Source: Streptomyces sp. Ru73 (GTDB lineage: Bacteria > Actinomycetota > Actinomycetes > Streptomycetales > Streptomycetaceae). From it: a stretch of DNA of 64,000 bases. The position numbers and the translations under genes are program-made. Each line of letters opens with the position of its first letter. Position 1 is the stretch's first letter. The stretch covers positions 1 through 64,000 of the forward strand of contig NZ_PQSQ01000018.1 of assembly GCF_002920575.1 (NCBI RefSeq), given 5' to 3'. The notes under the pieces were generated by a model. It had not been told where the DNA came from. It did no database searches and saw nothing but the letters and a program-made list of their open reading frames with translations. Shown here piece after piece: positions 1 through 8,871 of this stretch.

Positions 1-1140
1 GGTGAGCGCGAGGTGCGGCACCTCGTCGTCGCCCGTCCGCAGCCGTTGCGAGAGCCAGAACTTCTTGCGGGTCAGCCACAGGCCGGCGACGCCCAGCGCG
101 AAGGACGACATGCCGAAGCCGATCATCCAGCGGAAGCCCCAGTAGGTGACCGGGATGTTGGGCCGGTAGTCGCCGGGCCCGAACTTCTGCTGCTCGGCCT
201 TGTTCACGTCGTTGATGCCGGGTACGTACGAGGAGAAGTCGTCGTTGGAGAGGAACGAGAGCAGGCCGGGTATCTCCACCGCGACGGTGTTGTGCCCCTT
301 CTCCACGTCCCCGTAGGCGAAGACGGAGAAGGGCGCGGGCGCCTCGCCGTCCCACAGCGCCTCGGCCGAGGCCATCTTCATGGGCTGCTGCCGGAACATG
401 ACCTTGCCCAGCAGGTCGCCGCTGACGGCGGTGAGCAGACCGGCCACGACCAGCGTCACCAGGCCCAGCCGGAGCGAGGTCCGCATGACCTTGACGTGCT
501 TCTTGCGGAGCAGGTGGTACGCGGCGATGCCGACCATGAAGGCGGCGCCGGTGAGGAAGGCGGCCGTGAGGGTGTGGAAGACGACGACCAGGGTGGTGTC
601 CTGGGTCAGCACCTTCCAGAAGTCGGTCAGCTCGGCGCGCCCGGTGGCCTTGTTCATCCGGTAGCCGACCGGGTGCTGCATCCAGGAGTTGGCCGCGAGG
701 ATGAAGTACGCGGACAGGATCGTGCCGATCGAGACCATCCACATGCAGAAGCAGTGGAGCTTCTTCGGCAGCTTGTCCCAGCCGAAGATCCACAGGCCGA
801 TGAAGGTGGACTCGAAGAAGAACGCGATGAGGGCTTCGAACGCGAGCGGGGCGCCGAAGACGTCACCGACGAAGCGCGAGTAGTCCGACCAGTTCATGCC
901 GAACTGGAACTCCTGGACGATGCCGGTGACGACACCCATCGCGATGTTGATCAGGAAGAGCTTGCCCCAGAACTTGGTCGCCTTGAGGTAGCGCTCCTTG
1001 CCCGTGCGGACCCATGCCGTCTCCAGTCCTGCCACCAGGGCGGCGAGGGAGATCGTCAAGGGCACGAAGAGGAAGTGATAGACGGTCGTGATGCCGAATT
1101 GCCATCGCGCCAGGGTCTCTGGCGCCAACGCCAGTTCCAC
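1..1140 (-). CDS. cydA: Cytochrome bd ubiquinol oxidase subunit I (partial, C-terminus beyond the left edge)
   Basis: Membrane quinol oxidase subunit that takes electrons from quinol and, with CydB, reduces O2 to water at low oxygen. The first 380 residues are here, out of about 450-520 in the family. The start is GTG at 1138-1140, preceded by AAGGAGA. The N-terminus (TLARWQFGITTVYHFLFVPLT) contains the early His that ligates high-spin heme b595, and a later HTLTAAFLTG segment carries the conserved His of heme b558. Hydrophobic helices alternate with a long periplasmic Q-loop region (around EIPGLLSFLSNDDF). A perfect Rex operator lies about 85 bp upstream, so expression should follow the NADH/NAD+ ratio. 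cydB and cydCD presumably follow off the left edge. Confidence 0.96.
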   Translation of the reverse strand, partial: MELALAPETLARWQFGITTVYHFLFVPLTISLAALVAGLETAWVRTGKERYLKATKFWGKLFLINIAMGVVTGIVQEFQFGMNWSDYSRFVGDVFGAPLAFEALIAFFFESTFIGLWIFGWDKLPKKLHCFCMWMVSIGTILSAYFILAANSWMQHPVGYRMNKATGRAELTDFWKVLTQDTTLVVVFHTLTAAFLTGAAFMVGIAAYHLLRKKHVKVMRTSLRLGLVTLVVAGLLTAVSGDLLGKVMFRQQPMKMASAEALWDGEAPAPFSVFAYGDVEKGHNTVAVEIPGLLSFLSNDDFSSYVPGINDVNKAEQQKFGPGDYRPNIPVTYWGFRWMIGFGMSSFALGVAGLWLTRKKFWLSQRLRTGDDEVPHLALT

Positions 1141-1222
1141 GTCGATGTCTCCTTACGGTCGCCGTTCTCGCCACGCTCTGCCCGTTTTGCCCCACTGAAA
1201 GCGGGGCATAAAGGGAGGCGCT

Positions 1223-1238
1223 TGTGAACGCGTTCACA
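1223..1238. promoter_or_regulatory. Rex operator (ROP) upstream of cydA
   Basis: TGTGAACGCGTTCACA is a perfect 16-bp palindrome. It matches the Rex operator known from Streptomyces cyd and nuo promoters. It lies 83 bp from the cydA start. A second partial copy (TGTGAATGTGAACG, minus strand) overlaps it. Rex, the redox-sensing repressor, releases this DNA when NADH rises under oxygen limitation. Confidence 0.9.
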
Positions 1239-1413
1239 TTCACAAGCAATTATCTCCCATGACTTTCAGCCGATCGGCCCGGGGGGTGCGTGACCGTGGT
1301 CACGCGGTATTCCGTCGTCCGGAAAACCTCGGCAGCGCTTGCGGGAGGCGTTGCGGAGGCCCCGTTAGTGAACGTGTACACGCCGAAATCCGTCGGAACC
1401 TCTTCCCCTCTTC

Positions 1414-1430
1414 TTCAACATATTGTTGAA
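1414..1430. promoter_or_regulatory. Inverted repeat just before the cyclophilin-like gene, possible operator
   Basis: TTCAACA-TAT-TGTTGAA is a perfect 7-bp inverted repeat, ending 9 bp before the ATG at 1440. It is AT-rich in a GC-rich setting and overlaps where a promoter -10 or ribosome-binding site would sit. This fits a GntR- or MarR-type repressor operator. The regulator is not identifiable from this window. Confidence 0.45.
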
Positions 1431-1439
1431 TTCAGCGCC

Positions 1440-1808
1440 ATGCAGATACGCATCTCATGGCCGGCGGGACACCTGACCGCCACCCTGGCGGACACGCCGA
1501 CCACCGCCGCCCTGGAAGGCGCCCTCCCCCTCGCCTCCACCGCCCGCACCTGGGGCGAGGAGGTCTACTTCACCACCCCCGTCTCCCCCGCCAGGGAGGA
1601 CGGCGCGCAGCAGGTCGTCGAGCCCGGCACGGTGGCGTTCTGGACCGACGGCGACGCGCTCGCGCTGCCGTACGGGCCGACCCCCATCTCCCGCGGGGAC
1701 GAGTGCCGGCTGGCCTCCCCCTGCAACGTGCTCGGCACCGTCGACGGTGATCCGCGCCGGCTCGCCACGGTCCGCGACGGTGACCCGATCCGGGTCGAGC
1801 GCGTCTGA
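1440..1808 (+). CDS. Cyclophilin-like fold protein (TM1367/DUF3830-type)
   Basis: 122-residue cytoplasmic protein beginning MQIRISWPAG. The open frame runs back to 1290, but the first Met of the compact domain is at 1440, just after an inverted repeat. Features of this small beta-barrel family are the TWGEEVYFTTPV segment, the VEPGTVAFWTDGDALALPYGPTP core and the final CNVLGTVDG strand. Members resemble cyclophilin in fold but lack proline-isomerase catalytic residues, and their substrate is unknown. It stands alone between cydA (divergent) and the HisC-type aminotransferase (convergent), with a strong hairpin after it. Family call is from recognition of the pattern, not a search. Confidence 0.75.
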   Translation: MQIRISWPAGHLTATLADTPTTAALEGALPLASTARTWGEEVYFTTPVSPAREDGAQQVVEPGTVAFWTDGDALALPYGPTPISRGDECRLASPCNVLGTVDGDPRRLATVRDGDPIRVERV

Positions 1809-1856
1809 CCCGCACCATCGCGTACGCGCCGGCATCCCGTCCCGGCGTACGCAAAA

Positions 1857-1894
1857 GCGGGTGGCCGCGGCCCCGAAGGACCGCGGCCACCCGC
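1857..1894. terminator. Bidirectional hairpin terminator
   Basis: A perfect 14-bp stem, GCGGGTGGCCGCGG with CCGCGGCCACCCGC, closes a 10-nt loop. It is placed between two convergent genes that stop at 1808 and 1918. A weaker GCGTACGC/GCGTACGC hairpin precedes it at 1820-1852. Confidence 0.8.
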
Positions 1895-1917
1895 CGCACG
1901 CGCCGGCTACCGGCCGT

Positions 1918-2997
1918 TCACAGCTCCTTGCGGAACGCCTCCGCGGCCTTCAGGAAGATGTCGTTGGCCTCGGTCTCGCCGATCGAGACCCGTACGCCCT
2001 CGCCCGGGAACGGCCGGATCACGGCGCCCGCCTGCTCGCACGCGCGGGCGAAGTCCACCGTGCGCTCCCCCAGCCGCAGCCAGACGAAGTTCGCCTGCGA
2101 CTCGGACACGGTCCAGCCCTGCTCGGCCAGCGCCGTGGCCACCCGGGTCCGCTCGGCCACCAGCGCGTCCACCCGCTCCATCAGCGCCTCTTCACTCCGC
2201 AGCGAGGCCACCGCCGCCTCCTGCGCGAGCTGGCTCACGCCGAACGGCACCGCGGTCTTGCGCAGCGCGGCCGCGACCGGCTCGTGCGCGATCGCGAAGC
2301 CGACGCGCAGCCCCGCGAGGCCGTACGCCTTGGAGAAGGTCCGCAGCACGCAGACGTTCGGGCGGTCGCGGTAGAGGTCGATGCCGTCCGGCACCTCGGC
2401 GTCACGGATGAACTCGCGGTACGCCTCGTCCAGCACGACCAGCACGTCGGAGGGGACGGCGTCGAGGAAACGCTCCAGCTCCGCGCGGCGCACCACGGTG
2501 CCGGTGGGGTTGTTCGGGTTGCACACGAAGATCAGCCGGGTCCGCTCGGTGACGGCGGCGAGCATCGCGTCCAGGTCGTGCACCTCGCCGTCGTCCAGCG
2601 GGACCTGCACGGACGTGGCGCCGGAGATCTGGGTGATGATCGGGTACGCCTCGAAGGAGCGCCAGGCGTAGATCACCTCGTCGCCCGGGCCTGCCGTCGA
2701 CTGGATCAGCTGCTGGGCCACGCCCACCGAGCCGGTGCCGGTGGCCAGGTGCTCCGTGGGCACCCCGAAGCGCTCCGAGAGCTCCGCCATCAGTCCGGTG
2801 CAGGCCATGTCCGGGTACCGGTTGAAGGCGCCGGCCGCGGCCACCGCGCGCTCCAGGACGCCGGGCAGCGGCGGGTAGGGGTTCTCGTTGGAGGACAGCT
2901 TGTACGCCGCCGGGCCGCCCTCGGCGGCCGGCTTCCCGGGCTTGTAGGTGGGAACGCCGTCCAGCGCCGCACGCAGCTTCGGGGTCTTCTCGCTCAC
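1918..2997 (-). CDS. hisC: Histidinol-phosphate / aromatic aminotransferase (HisC-like)
   Basis: 359-residue fold-type I PLP aminotransferase that interconverts histidinol-phosphate and imidazole-acetol phosphate, or aromatic amino and keto acids. GTG at 2997 is chosen because AGGAGGA stands 6 nt before it; the frame extends to 3042 without such a site. Visible motifs are [12 protein letters not shown] near the N-terminus, NPNNPTGT, the PLP-ring LDEAYREF, and the Schiff-base lysine in [14 protein letters not shown]. It is not in a his operon, which is typical of the second HisC paralogue of streptomycetes. An aromatic substrate is therefore as likely as histidinol-phosphate. Confidence 0.9.
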   Translation of the reverse strand: MSEKTPKLRAALDGVPTYKPGKPAAEGGPAAYKLSSNENPYPPLPGVLERAVAAAGAFNRYPDMACTGLMAELSERFGVPTEHLATGTGSVGVAQQLIQSTAGPGDEVIYAWRSFEAYPIITQISGATSVQVPLDDGEVHDLDAMLAAVTERTRLIFVCNPNNPTGTVVRRAELERFLDAVPSDVLVVLDEAYREFIRDAEVPDGIDLYRDRPNVCVLRTFSKAYGLAGLRVGFAIAHEPVAAALRKTAVPFGVSQLAQEAAVASLRSEEALMERVDALVAERTRVATALAEQGWTVSESQANFVWLRLGERTVDFARACEQAGAVIRPFPGEGVRVSIGETEANDIFLKAAEAFRKEL

Positions 2998-3378
2998 CGC
3001 AGGTCCTCCTCGACCGTCCCGCTCGTCACCAATACTGCACACCTTATGAGGATTGGGCCGTGCGGCGTAGGGCCTTCGGTCCTACGGGCCCGATGGGCAT
3101 GCGCACGTCATATACCGATGCCATGACCCAGCTCAGGGCGCAGGGGCTTTACGGAGCGCCCTCCGCTCTGTCACGCGCCGGTGGCTCACGCCGTGGCGCG
3201 CATCACCCGTGAAGGTGACTTGAGACCTCTTCGATACCTGGCTCAATCTGCAGGTCAATGGCGTCGATCAGCGAGCACAATGATGCTCTGACCTCCAACG
3301 CCCTTAAAATCACAGGGCTTTGACGGCCTTTCGGCATGCAGAAACGTGCCTTTCAACAGCGCATAAGGGAGCCCCGCG
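2998..3378. other. Divergent intergenic region between hisC-like and LacI-type genes
   Basis: 381 bp without a convincing gene. It must hold two divergent promoters. A 29-codon frame (3122-3211) was considered and rejected. No clear LacI-type palindrome is visible. The stretch 3290-3350 is relatively AT-rich. Confidence 0.5.
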
Positions 3379-4512
3379 ATGGCCCCCTCCGAGCCCTACT
3401 ATCGGCTCGCCATGACAGCAGCAGGGAAGCACCAGGTGAGCCGGTCGACCGGACGCCGGTTGGGGCGGGCAGGCATCCGGGACGTGGCCGCCGCAGCCGG
3501 TGTCTCCATCACGACTGTCTCCGACGCGCTCAACGGCAAGGGCCGGCTTCCGGACGCCACCCGTCGCCACGTCCGCGAGGTGGCCGACCGGTTGGGCTAC
3601 CGCCCCTCCGCAGCCGCCCGCACGCTCCGTACCGGCAAGTCGGGCCTGATCGGCCTGACCGTCACCACGTACGGGGATGAACCTTTCACCTTCACCGAGT
3701 TCGCGTACTTCGCCGAGATGGCGCGCGCCGCCACCTCCGCCGCGCTGGCCCGCGGCTACGCCCTGGTCATCCTGCCCGCGACCTCCCGCCACGACGTGTG
3801 GTCCAACGTCGCCCTGGACGGCACGGTCGTCATCGACCCGGCCGACGGCGACCCGGTCGTCACCGAGCTCGTCCGGCACGGCATCCCCGTCGTGTCCGAC
3901 GGCCGGCCCGGCGGCTCCCTCCCCGTCACCGGCTGGGTCGACAACGACCACGAGGCGGCCGTCCTCGGCCTCCTGGACCACCTCGCCGACGCCGGCGCCC
4001 GCCGCATCGGCCTCCTCACGGGCACCACCACCGACACCTACACACGCCTGTCCACCACCGCCTACCTGCAGTGGTGCGAGCGGGTCGGCCAGGACCCGGT
4101 GTACGAGTCCTATCCCGCCCACGACCCCTGTGCGGGCGCCGTCGCCGCCGACCGGCTGCTGGCCCGCCCCGACCGGCCGGACGCCGTCTACGGCCTCTTC
4201 GACCCGAACGGCACCGATCTGCTCGCCGCGGCCCGCCGCTACGGCCTCCGGGTCCCCGACGACCTCCTGCTGGTGTGCTGCAGCGAATCCACCGTGTACG
4301 CCACGACCGAGCCGCCCATCACGACCCTGTCGCTCAAACCCCGGCGCATCGGCACCGCCGTCGTCCAACTGCTCATCGACGCCATCGAAGGGCTCGACAG
4401 CGGGCGCCCCGTCGAGCAGGTGATACCGACCGACCTGATCGTGCGCACCTCGTCCCAACGGAGGTCCCCGCGTACGACGGTCAGCCCACCGCGTGGCCCG
4501 TCCGGCGACTGA
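3379..4512 (+). CDS. LacI-family transcriptional regulator
   Basis: 377 residues. The N-terminal helix-turn-helix (GIRDVAAAAGVSITTVSDALNG, about residues 32-53) and the hinge (ATRRHVREVADRLGYRPSAAAR) are canonical LacI/GalR features. The rest is a periplasmic-binding-protein-like effector domain with a C-terminal PITTLSLKPRRIG segment. ATG at 3379 follows AAGGGAG; a second Met at residue 12 is an alternative, and the first ~30 residues are a disordered lead-in. No sugar transport or catabolic operon is adjacent, so the effector cannot be deduced. Confidence 0.93.
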   Translation: MAPSEPYYRLAMTAAGKHQVSRSTGRRLGRAGIRDVAAAAGVSITTVSDALNGKGRLPDATRRHVREVADRLGYRPSAAARTLRTGKSGLIGLTVTTYGDEPFTFTEFAYFAEMARAATSAALARGYALVILPATSRHDVWSNVALDGTVVIDPADGDPVVTELVRHGIPVVSDGRPGGSLPVTGWVDNDHEAAVLGLLDHLADAGARRIGLLTGTTTDTYTRLSTTAYLQWCERVGQDPVYESYPAHDPCAGAVAADRLLARPDRPDAVYGLFDPNGTDLLAAARRYGLRVPDDLLLVCCSESTVYATTEPPITTLSLKPRRIGTAVVQLLIDAIEGLDSGRPVEQVIPTDLIVRTSSQRRSPRTTVSPPRGPSGD

Positions 4513-4722
4513 GCGTTCTGCCGGACGGCCACGGCCGCGCGGGGAAAAACAGGGCGAAGCCGGGAGAAAACAGCAGTGAACGCCGGGCTCTGAATGATTG
4601 ACCACCCCCTGGTGCGTCACAACCCGCGAGCGGCGTTCCTATGATGGGCGCACGACACCACGGACCGCCGTCGACCAGGCAAGGTCCGCGAGGTGCACGG
4701 CGGCGCGACGGTGGAGGGGTCG

Positions 4723-6066
4723 ATGACTCAGGGGGCCGGTCTGGGACCCATGGTGCGAACCATGGCGGCACAACCTCCTGCACCCGTTCCTCCCGGCACG
4801 CCCGGGGCCCCTCCGAACGGCCAACAGCAGGACGGCTACGCCCCCCACGACGCGTACGCCCCGCAGGACGGCCATCTCCCGCAGGGCGGTTACGCCCCTC
4901 AGGAGGGCTACGCCGTTCCGCAGGGCGGGCACGTCCCGCACCCCCGCCAGGCCCCCGTCGAGGGGTACGTCCCCCAGCAGGCCCCGCAGGCACCCCAGGA
5001 CGCGCAGGCGGCGCCCCAGGAGCGCCTGGACCCGGACGTCCGCGTCCGTACCAGGGCCCGGCCGTACGCCCGTCTCACCTACGGCACCGGCGCGCAGGCC
5101 GGGGCCCCGCCGGAGCAGCCGCCCGCCGACTACACCCCGACCGAGCGGGACCTGCCCGTGGTCGGCCCGGACGGCACCCCCGTCACGTACACCGACACCC
5201 TGGTCGACCACCCCGCCGTCGACCTCCAGCAGGTCGGCGAGGGCGAGGGCGGCGGCCCGCTGTACGTCGTCGGCGACGTGCACGGCTACTACGACGAGCT
5301 GCGCGCCGCGCTGTTCGCCGAGGGACTGATCGACGCCGAGGGCCACTGGGCGGCCGGCAACACCCGGCTGTGGTTCCTCGGCGACTTCACCGACCGCGGT
5401 CCGGACGGCATCGGCGTCATCGACCTCGTCATGCAGCTGTCCGCCGAGGCCGCAGCGGCCGGCGGCTACTGCAAGGCCCTGATGGGCAACCACGAGCTGC
5501 TGCTGCTCGGCGCCAAGCGGTTCGGCGACACCCCCGTGCAGTCCGGCGCCGGCACCGCGTCCTTCCAGGCCGCCTGGCTGCTCAACGGCGGCCAGAAGAC
5601 CGACATGGACCGCCTCCAGGACCACCACCTGCAGTGGATGGCGCGGCTGGACGCGATCACGCACGAGGACGGCCACCTCCTGCTGCACTCGGACACCACC
5701 GCCTACCTCGACTACGGCGACTCGATCGAGGCGGTCAACGACGCCGTGCACGACGTCCTCACCCGCAGCGACGCCAACGAGGTCTGGGACCTCTTCCGCA
5801 AGCTCACCAAGCGGTTCGCGTTCCGCGACGAGTCCGGGCCGCAGGCCGTGCGCGAGCTGCTGGGCACGTACGGCGGCGAGCGCATCGTCCACGGTCACAG
5901 CCCCATCCCGTACCTCCTCGGCGAGGTCGGCACCGAGGACGGCGAGGGCGAGGGCATCGCCGTCGAGGGGCCGCACGTGTACGCCGACGGGCTCGCCGTC
6001 GCCATGGACGGCGGCGTCACGATGGCCGGAAAGCTGCTCGTCGTCCAACTCCCCCTGACTGCCTGA
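4723..6066 (+). CDS. Metallophosphoesterase of the PPP phosphatase superfamily
   Basis: 447 residues. About 150 N-terminal residues are Pro/Gln/Gly/Tyr-rich and disordered, with GYAPQ-like repeats. The catalytic domain follows, with the metal-binding series VVGDVHGYYDEL, FLGDFTDRGPDG, MGNHELLLL, LLLHSDTTAYLD and IVHGHSPIPYL. This is the order found in Ser/Thr protein phosphatases and ApaH-like enzymes, using a two-metal centre. The start is ATG at 4723 after GGAGGGG; the open frame begins earlier at 4693. The natural substrate (phosphoprotein or dinucleotide) cannot be told from sequence. Confidence 0.88.
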   Translation: MTQGAGLGPMVRTMAAQPPAPVPPGTPGAPPNGQQQDGYAPHDAYAPQDGHLPQGGYAPQEGYAVPQGGHVPHPRQAPVEGYVPQQAPQAPQDAQAAPQERLDPDVRVRTRARPYARLTYGTGAQAGAPPEQPPADYTPTERDLPVVGPDGTPVTYTDTLVDHPAVDLQQVGEGEGGGPLYVVGDVHGYYDELRAALFAEGLIDAEGHWAAGNTRLWFLGDFTDRGPDGIGVIDLVMQLSAEAAAAGGYCKALMGNHELLLLGAKRFGDTPVQSGAGTASFQAAWLLNGGQKTDMDRLQDHHLQWMARLDAITHEDGHLLLHSDTTAYLDYGDSIEAVNDAVHDVLTRSDANEVWDLFRKLTKRFAFRDESGPQAVRELLGTYGGERIVHGHSPIPYLLGEVGTEDGEGEGIAVEGPHVYADGLAVAMDGGVTMAGKLLVVQLPLTA

Positions 6067-6313
6067 CCCGTATCGGGGCATGGGTACCGCAGGCCGGGAA
6101 CCGGCCGGGCGGGGCCGGAGCATGCCGTGAGCGGCGGTCGGGGGGTGGCCGGGGGACGGCTTGTCACGCGCGGAGCAATTTGCGAAATCCTCTGTCACGC
6201 CGTGCGGGACGCGCTCTACCATCGGTCTATCCGTAGCAGGCTCTCCTCCGTTTCCCGCCAACTGCCCGGTTCGCACCGGCCCGTACGGCCCTACGGAGCA
6301 TCGGGGGATGCAC

Positions 6314-7399
6314 ATGAACAGCGCTCCGCACCTGCTGAACGAGGACCGCGAGGAATTCCGGCGGGCCCTCGACGAGGCTCTGCGCACCGCGGCCGACCGC
6401 CCGGATCTGGCCGCGACGGGCATGCGCCTCAACACCGAGCAGCTGCGCACCATGGCGCTCAGCGCCACGACAGCCATCGCCGCATGCGCGACGGCCGAAT
6501 ACCAGCACTACGTCGCGCTGCGCGCGGAGTTGCGCTCGCCCGCGCGTCCAGCCACCGACGGTACGGACACGGCGGAGGGCGGCGGTGACGGCACGGGCAG
6601 CGCCGGCGTCGGCATCGCCACGGTCGGCGAGGTCGCCGAGGCGACCGGCGCCGGCCTGGCCGCGATGGTCACGGTCCTCGCGCCCGTCCTGGCCGGCATC
6701 GCCGCCGTCCTCTTCCTCCTCATCGGTTACGTGCTGCACACCGTCAGCCCCGACGAGTCCCTGGCCCAGCCGCTGATCAGCGTCGGCTGGGCGTTCGCGG
6801 GTCTGACCGCGGCGACGATCCTGGTCGCGATGGGCGGACTGCTGATCACCGCCCTCCGGAACGGCTCCACGTCCCTGCGCGCCTCCCGCCCGAGCGAGCT
6901 CGCCCAGGAGGTCGAACGTGCCAAGGCCGCCTGGCTGCAGGCCCTTCAGGAACGCGGCCTCGGCCCCTTCCTCCTGGAGGCCCTGACGGCCCCCGGCGCG
7001 CCACCGGACCCGGCGGCGCCCGCCACCGGATCCGGCGCGGAGCCGCAGGGCCCGCCCGCCCCCGGCCCCTCGTCCGGTGCGCAGCGGGCGGCCGGGCCGG
7101 ACGAGCCGCCCGGTCCCGGCACGGCGGCCGGCGGCAGTGCCCCCGACGCCGGTGACGAGAGCAGAAAGCCGCCGACGCCCTCGTCGCCCGCCGCACCGTC
7201 GCCGCCGCCGGCTCCCGAGGCCGCCGGCCGCTTCATGCTCCGGCGCACCGCCGAGGGCGGCCGGATGCCGGCCCTCGGCTACACCCATCCCCGTTTCTCC
7301 GGCCCGGAGGACGATCACCGCGCGGCGACCCGCCCCCGCTTCACCAGCCCGGACTTCACCAGCCCGGACTACGGCGGTCCCGACCACCAGCCGGAGTGA
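6314..7399 (+). CDS. Hypothetical two-helix membrane protein with disordered tail
   Basis: 361 residues, family not recognised. ATG at 6314 is preferred because GGGGG lies 6 nt before it (Met at 6308 abuts that run). A helical, Ala-rich N-terminal domain (to about residue 70, with RLNTEQLRTMALSATTAIAA) is followed by two membrane helices, about residues 115-140 (VTVLAPVLAGIAAVLFLLIGYV) and 150-180. The remaining ~170 residues are low-complexity Pro/Ala/Gly and end in short FTSPDF/YGGPD repeats. It probably sits in the cytoplasmic membrane with a cytoplasmic tail. Confidence 0.75.
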   Translation: MNSAPHLLNEDREEFRRALDEALRTAADRPDLAATGMRLNTEQLRTMALSATTAIAACATAEYQHYVALRAELRSPARPATDGTDTAEGGGDGTGSAGVGIATVGEVAEATGAGLAAMVTVLAPVLAGIAAVLFLLIGYVLHTVSPDESLAQPLISVGWAFAGLTAATILVAMGGLLITALRNGSTSLRASRPSELAQEVERAKAAWLQALQERGLGPFLLEALTAPGAPPDPAAPATGSGAEPQGPPAPGPSSGAQRAAGPDEPPGPGTAAGGSAPDAGDESRKPPTPSSPAAPSPPPAPEAAGRFMLRRTAEGGRMPALGYTHPRFSGPEDDHRAATRPRFTSPDFTSPDYGGPDHQPE

Positions 7400-7441
7400 G
7401 CCCGCACGCCACCGTGCGACGTCCCGTGACGCCGTACGCCG

Positions 7442-7472
7442 AAGGGACCCCGGCACGCAGCCGGGGCCCCTT
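7442..7472. terminator. Hairpin terminator after the membrane protein gene
   Basis: AAGGGACCCCGGC pairs with GCCGGGGCCCCTT across a 5-nt loop (one mismatch). It lies 43 bp after the stop at 7399 and just left of the thiC-end repeat. Confidence 0.7.
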
Positions 7473-7507
7473 CCGCCGCCGCTGACCGCAGGCCGCGGCC
7501 GGGAGGC

Positions 7508-7560
7508 TCACTCCGCGATCGGCAGATACACCCTGTTGCCGGCGGCCGCGAACTCCTTGG
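7508..7560. repeat. Left copy of 53-bp direct repeat: orphan thiC 3' end (attL-like)
   Basis: 52 of 53 bases match 9919-9971, the last 53 bp of thiC, in the same orientation. On the minus strand it reads [16 protein letters not shown] followed by the same TGA, with no thiC body attached. Together the two copies bracket the MFS and LysR genes. This is the signature of site-specific integration into a gene's 3' end, where the element re-supplies the end of the target gene. Confidence 0.85.
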
Positions 7561-7565
7561 GTGTG

Positions 7566-8819
7566 TCACTCCCCGGGCCGGATGCTGCGTCCCACCGCCC
7601 ACGCCAACAGAAGACCCCCACCGCCCAGCGCGGCGGCGATGGCCAGGGGCGCGGTGTAACCGGCGCCCGCGGACAGGGCGGCGCCGGCGAGCAGGGGACC
7701 ACCTGCGTTGCCGATATTGAAGGCCGAGATGTTGGCAGCCGAGGCCAGGTTGTCGGCGCCGCGTGCAGTGGCCATCACCCGCGCCTGGAGCGGTGGGATG
7801 ACGGCGGCGCCCACGAGTCCGAACAACAGGAACCCCACGGCCGCTGCGGGCTTACTGTGCACGGCGGCCAACAACAGCGTGGAGGTGCCCGTCACTGCAG
7901 CGAGCGCCCCGTACAACGTGGGCGTCAGCGCCCGGTCCGCCAGTCGGCCGGCCAGTGGGGTTCCGATCACCATGCCGACGCCGACCAGTACCAGCACCAG
8001 CGGCACCGTACGCGCGCCGAAGCCGGTCACCTCGGTCAGCAGAGGCGCGATGTAGGTGAGAACGGTCAGGAAAGGGGCCCAGCCAAAGGCCGTTGCGGCC
8101 AGTGCGCACCAGACGCGGCCCTTCCGGAAGGCGGCCAGCTCACTGCGGAAACCGGCCTCCTGGACCGCACGCTCGTACGGTACGAACCTGGCGAGTGCGA
8201 CCAGCAGGACGACACCGGTGGCGCTCACCCCCCAGAAGGCGGCCCGCCAGCCCAGCGCCTGGCCGAGCGCGGTGCCGCCGGGTACGCCGAGGACGTTGGC
8301 GAGACTGAGCCCCATGAAGACCGTCGCGATGGCTCGGGCCTTCCGCTCGGGCGGCACGAGGCCCGCTGCCACGACGGCTGCGATCCCCACATACGCGCCA
8401 CCGGCCAGAGCGGACAGCACCCGTCCGGCCAGCAGTACGGCGAAGCCCTGCGCGAGGGCGCTGACCAGGCCGGCCACGATGAACAATCCGACCAGGCCGA
8501 GAAGCATCCGCTTGCGCGCCAGCCGGCCGCTGAGAACGGTCAGCAGCGGCGCACCGACGACCATGCCCAGCGCGTAACCCGACACCAGCAGACCGGCGGT
8601 CGGCAGCGGCACACCGATGTCGTCAGCGACTTCGGGCAGCAGACCGGCGATGACGACCTCGGTGGTGCCAACGGCGAACGCACCGAGTGCCAGCGCCAGG
8701 AGCGCAGCGGTGGCCGGACGCTCAGGAGACCGTGGACGGTCCGGTCGGACCGGCTCTCCACAACGACGGACGGGTGGCGCGCATTCGGGACCGGCATGGG
8801 AAGAAAGATCACTGGGCAT
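7566..8819 (-). CDS. MFS transporter, DHA1 drug-efflux type
   Basis: 417 residues with about 12 predicted membrane helices, the first at residues 37-60 (ATAALLALALGAFAVG). Loop 2-3 carries the MFS signature GRLARKRMLLGL. PGGTALGQALGWRAAFW in the fifth helix region resembles the proton-antiporter motif of DHA1 exporters (AraJ/YdhP-like). Likely a proton-coupled exporter of a small molecule. ATG at 8819 has only a weak ribosome-binding site. The gene stops 5 bp inside the left thiC-end repeat, so it reaches the very edge of the apparent insertion. It lies downstream of, and in the same direction as, a LysR regulator. Confidence 0.93.
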   Translation of the reverse strand: MPSDLSSHAGPECAPPVRRCGEPVRPDRPRSPERPATAALLALALGAFAVGTTEVVIAGLLPEVADDIGVPLPTAGLLVSGYALGMVVGAPLLTVLSGRLARKRMLLGLVGLFIVAGLVSALAQGFAVLLAGRVLSALAGGAYVGIAAVVAAGLVPPERKARAIATVFMGLSLANVLGVPGGTALGQALGWRAAFWGVSATGVVLLVALARFVPYERAVQEAGFRSELAAFRKGRVWCALAATAFGWAPFLTVLTYIAPLLTEVTGFGARTVPLVLVLVGVGMVIGTPLAGRLADRALTPTLYGALAAVTGTSTLLLAAVHSKPAAAVGFLLFGLVGAAVIPPLQARVMATARGADNLASAANISAFNIGNAGGPLLAGAALSAGAGYTAPLAIAAALGGGGLLLAWAVGRSIRPGE

Positions 8820-8871
8820 GGCACCAGGCTGGCGCTCGGGAGCGCGGGGATCAGCCCAGGTCTACGCAACG

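Noticed and set aside
13-1227. 404-codon plus-strand ORF across the left end
   Set aside because: Shadow of cydA on the opposite strand; His/Asp/Gly-rich translation without protein-like pattern, while the minus frame gives a clear CydA.
1289-1302. GTGACCGTGGTCAC near-palindrome upstream of cydA as an OsdR/DevR site
   Set aside because: Does not match the GGGAC-type dyad of that family and has a central mismatch; the Rex site explains oxygen control better.
3122-3211. 29-codon ORF starting MTQLRAQGLYGAP in the hisC/LacI gap
   Set aside because: No ribosome-binding site and no recognisable leader features such as a Cys or amino-acid run.
7508-7702. 64-codon minus-strand ORF ending in [16 protein letters not shown]
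   Set aside because: The last 16 residues come from the duplicated thiC end; the rest is antisense or out of frame with the MFS gene. It is a scar, not a gene.
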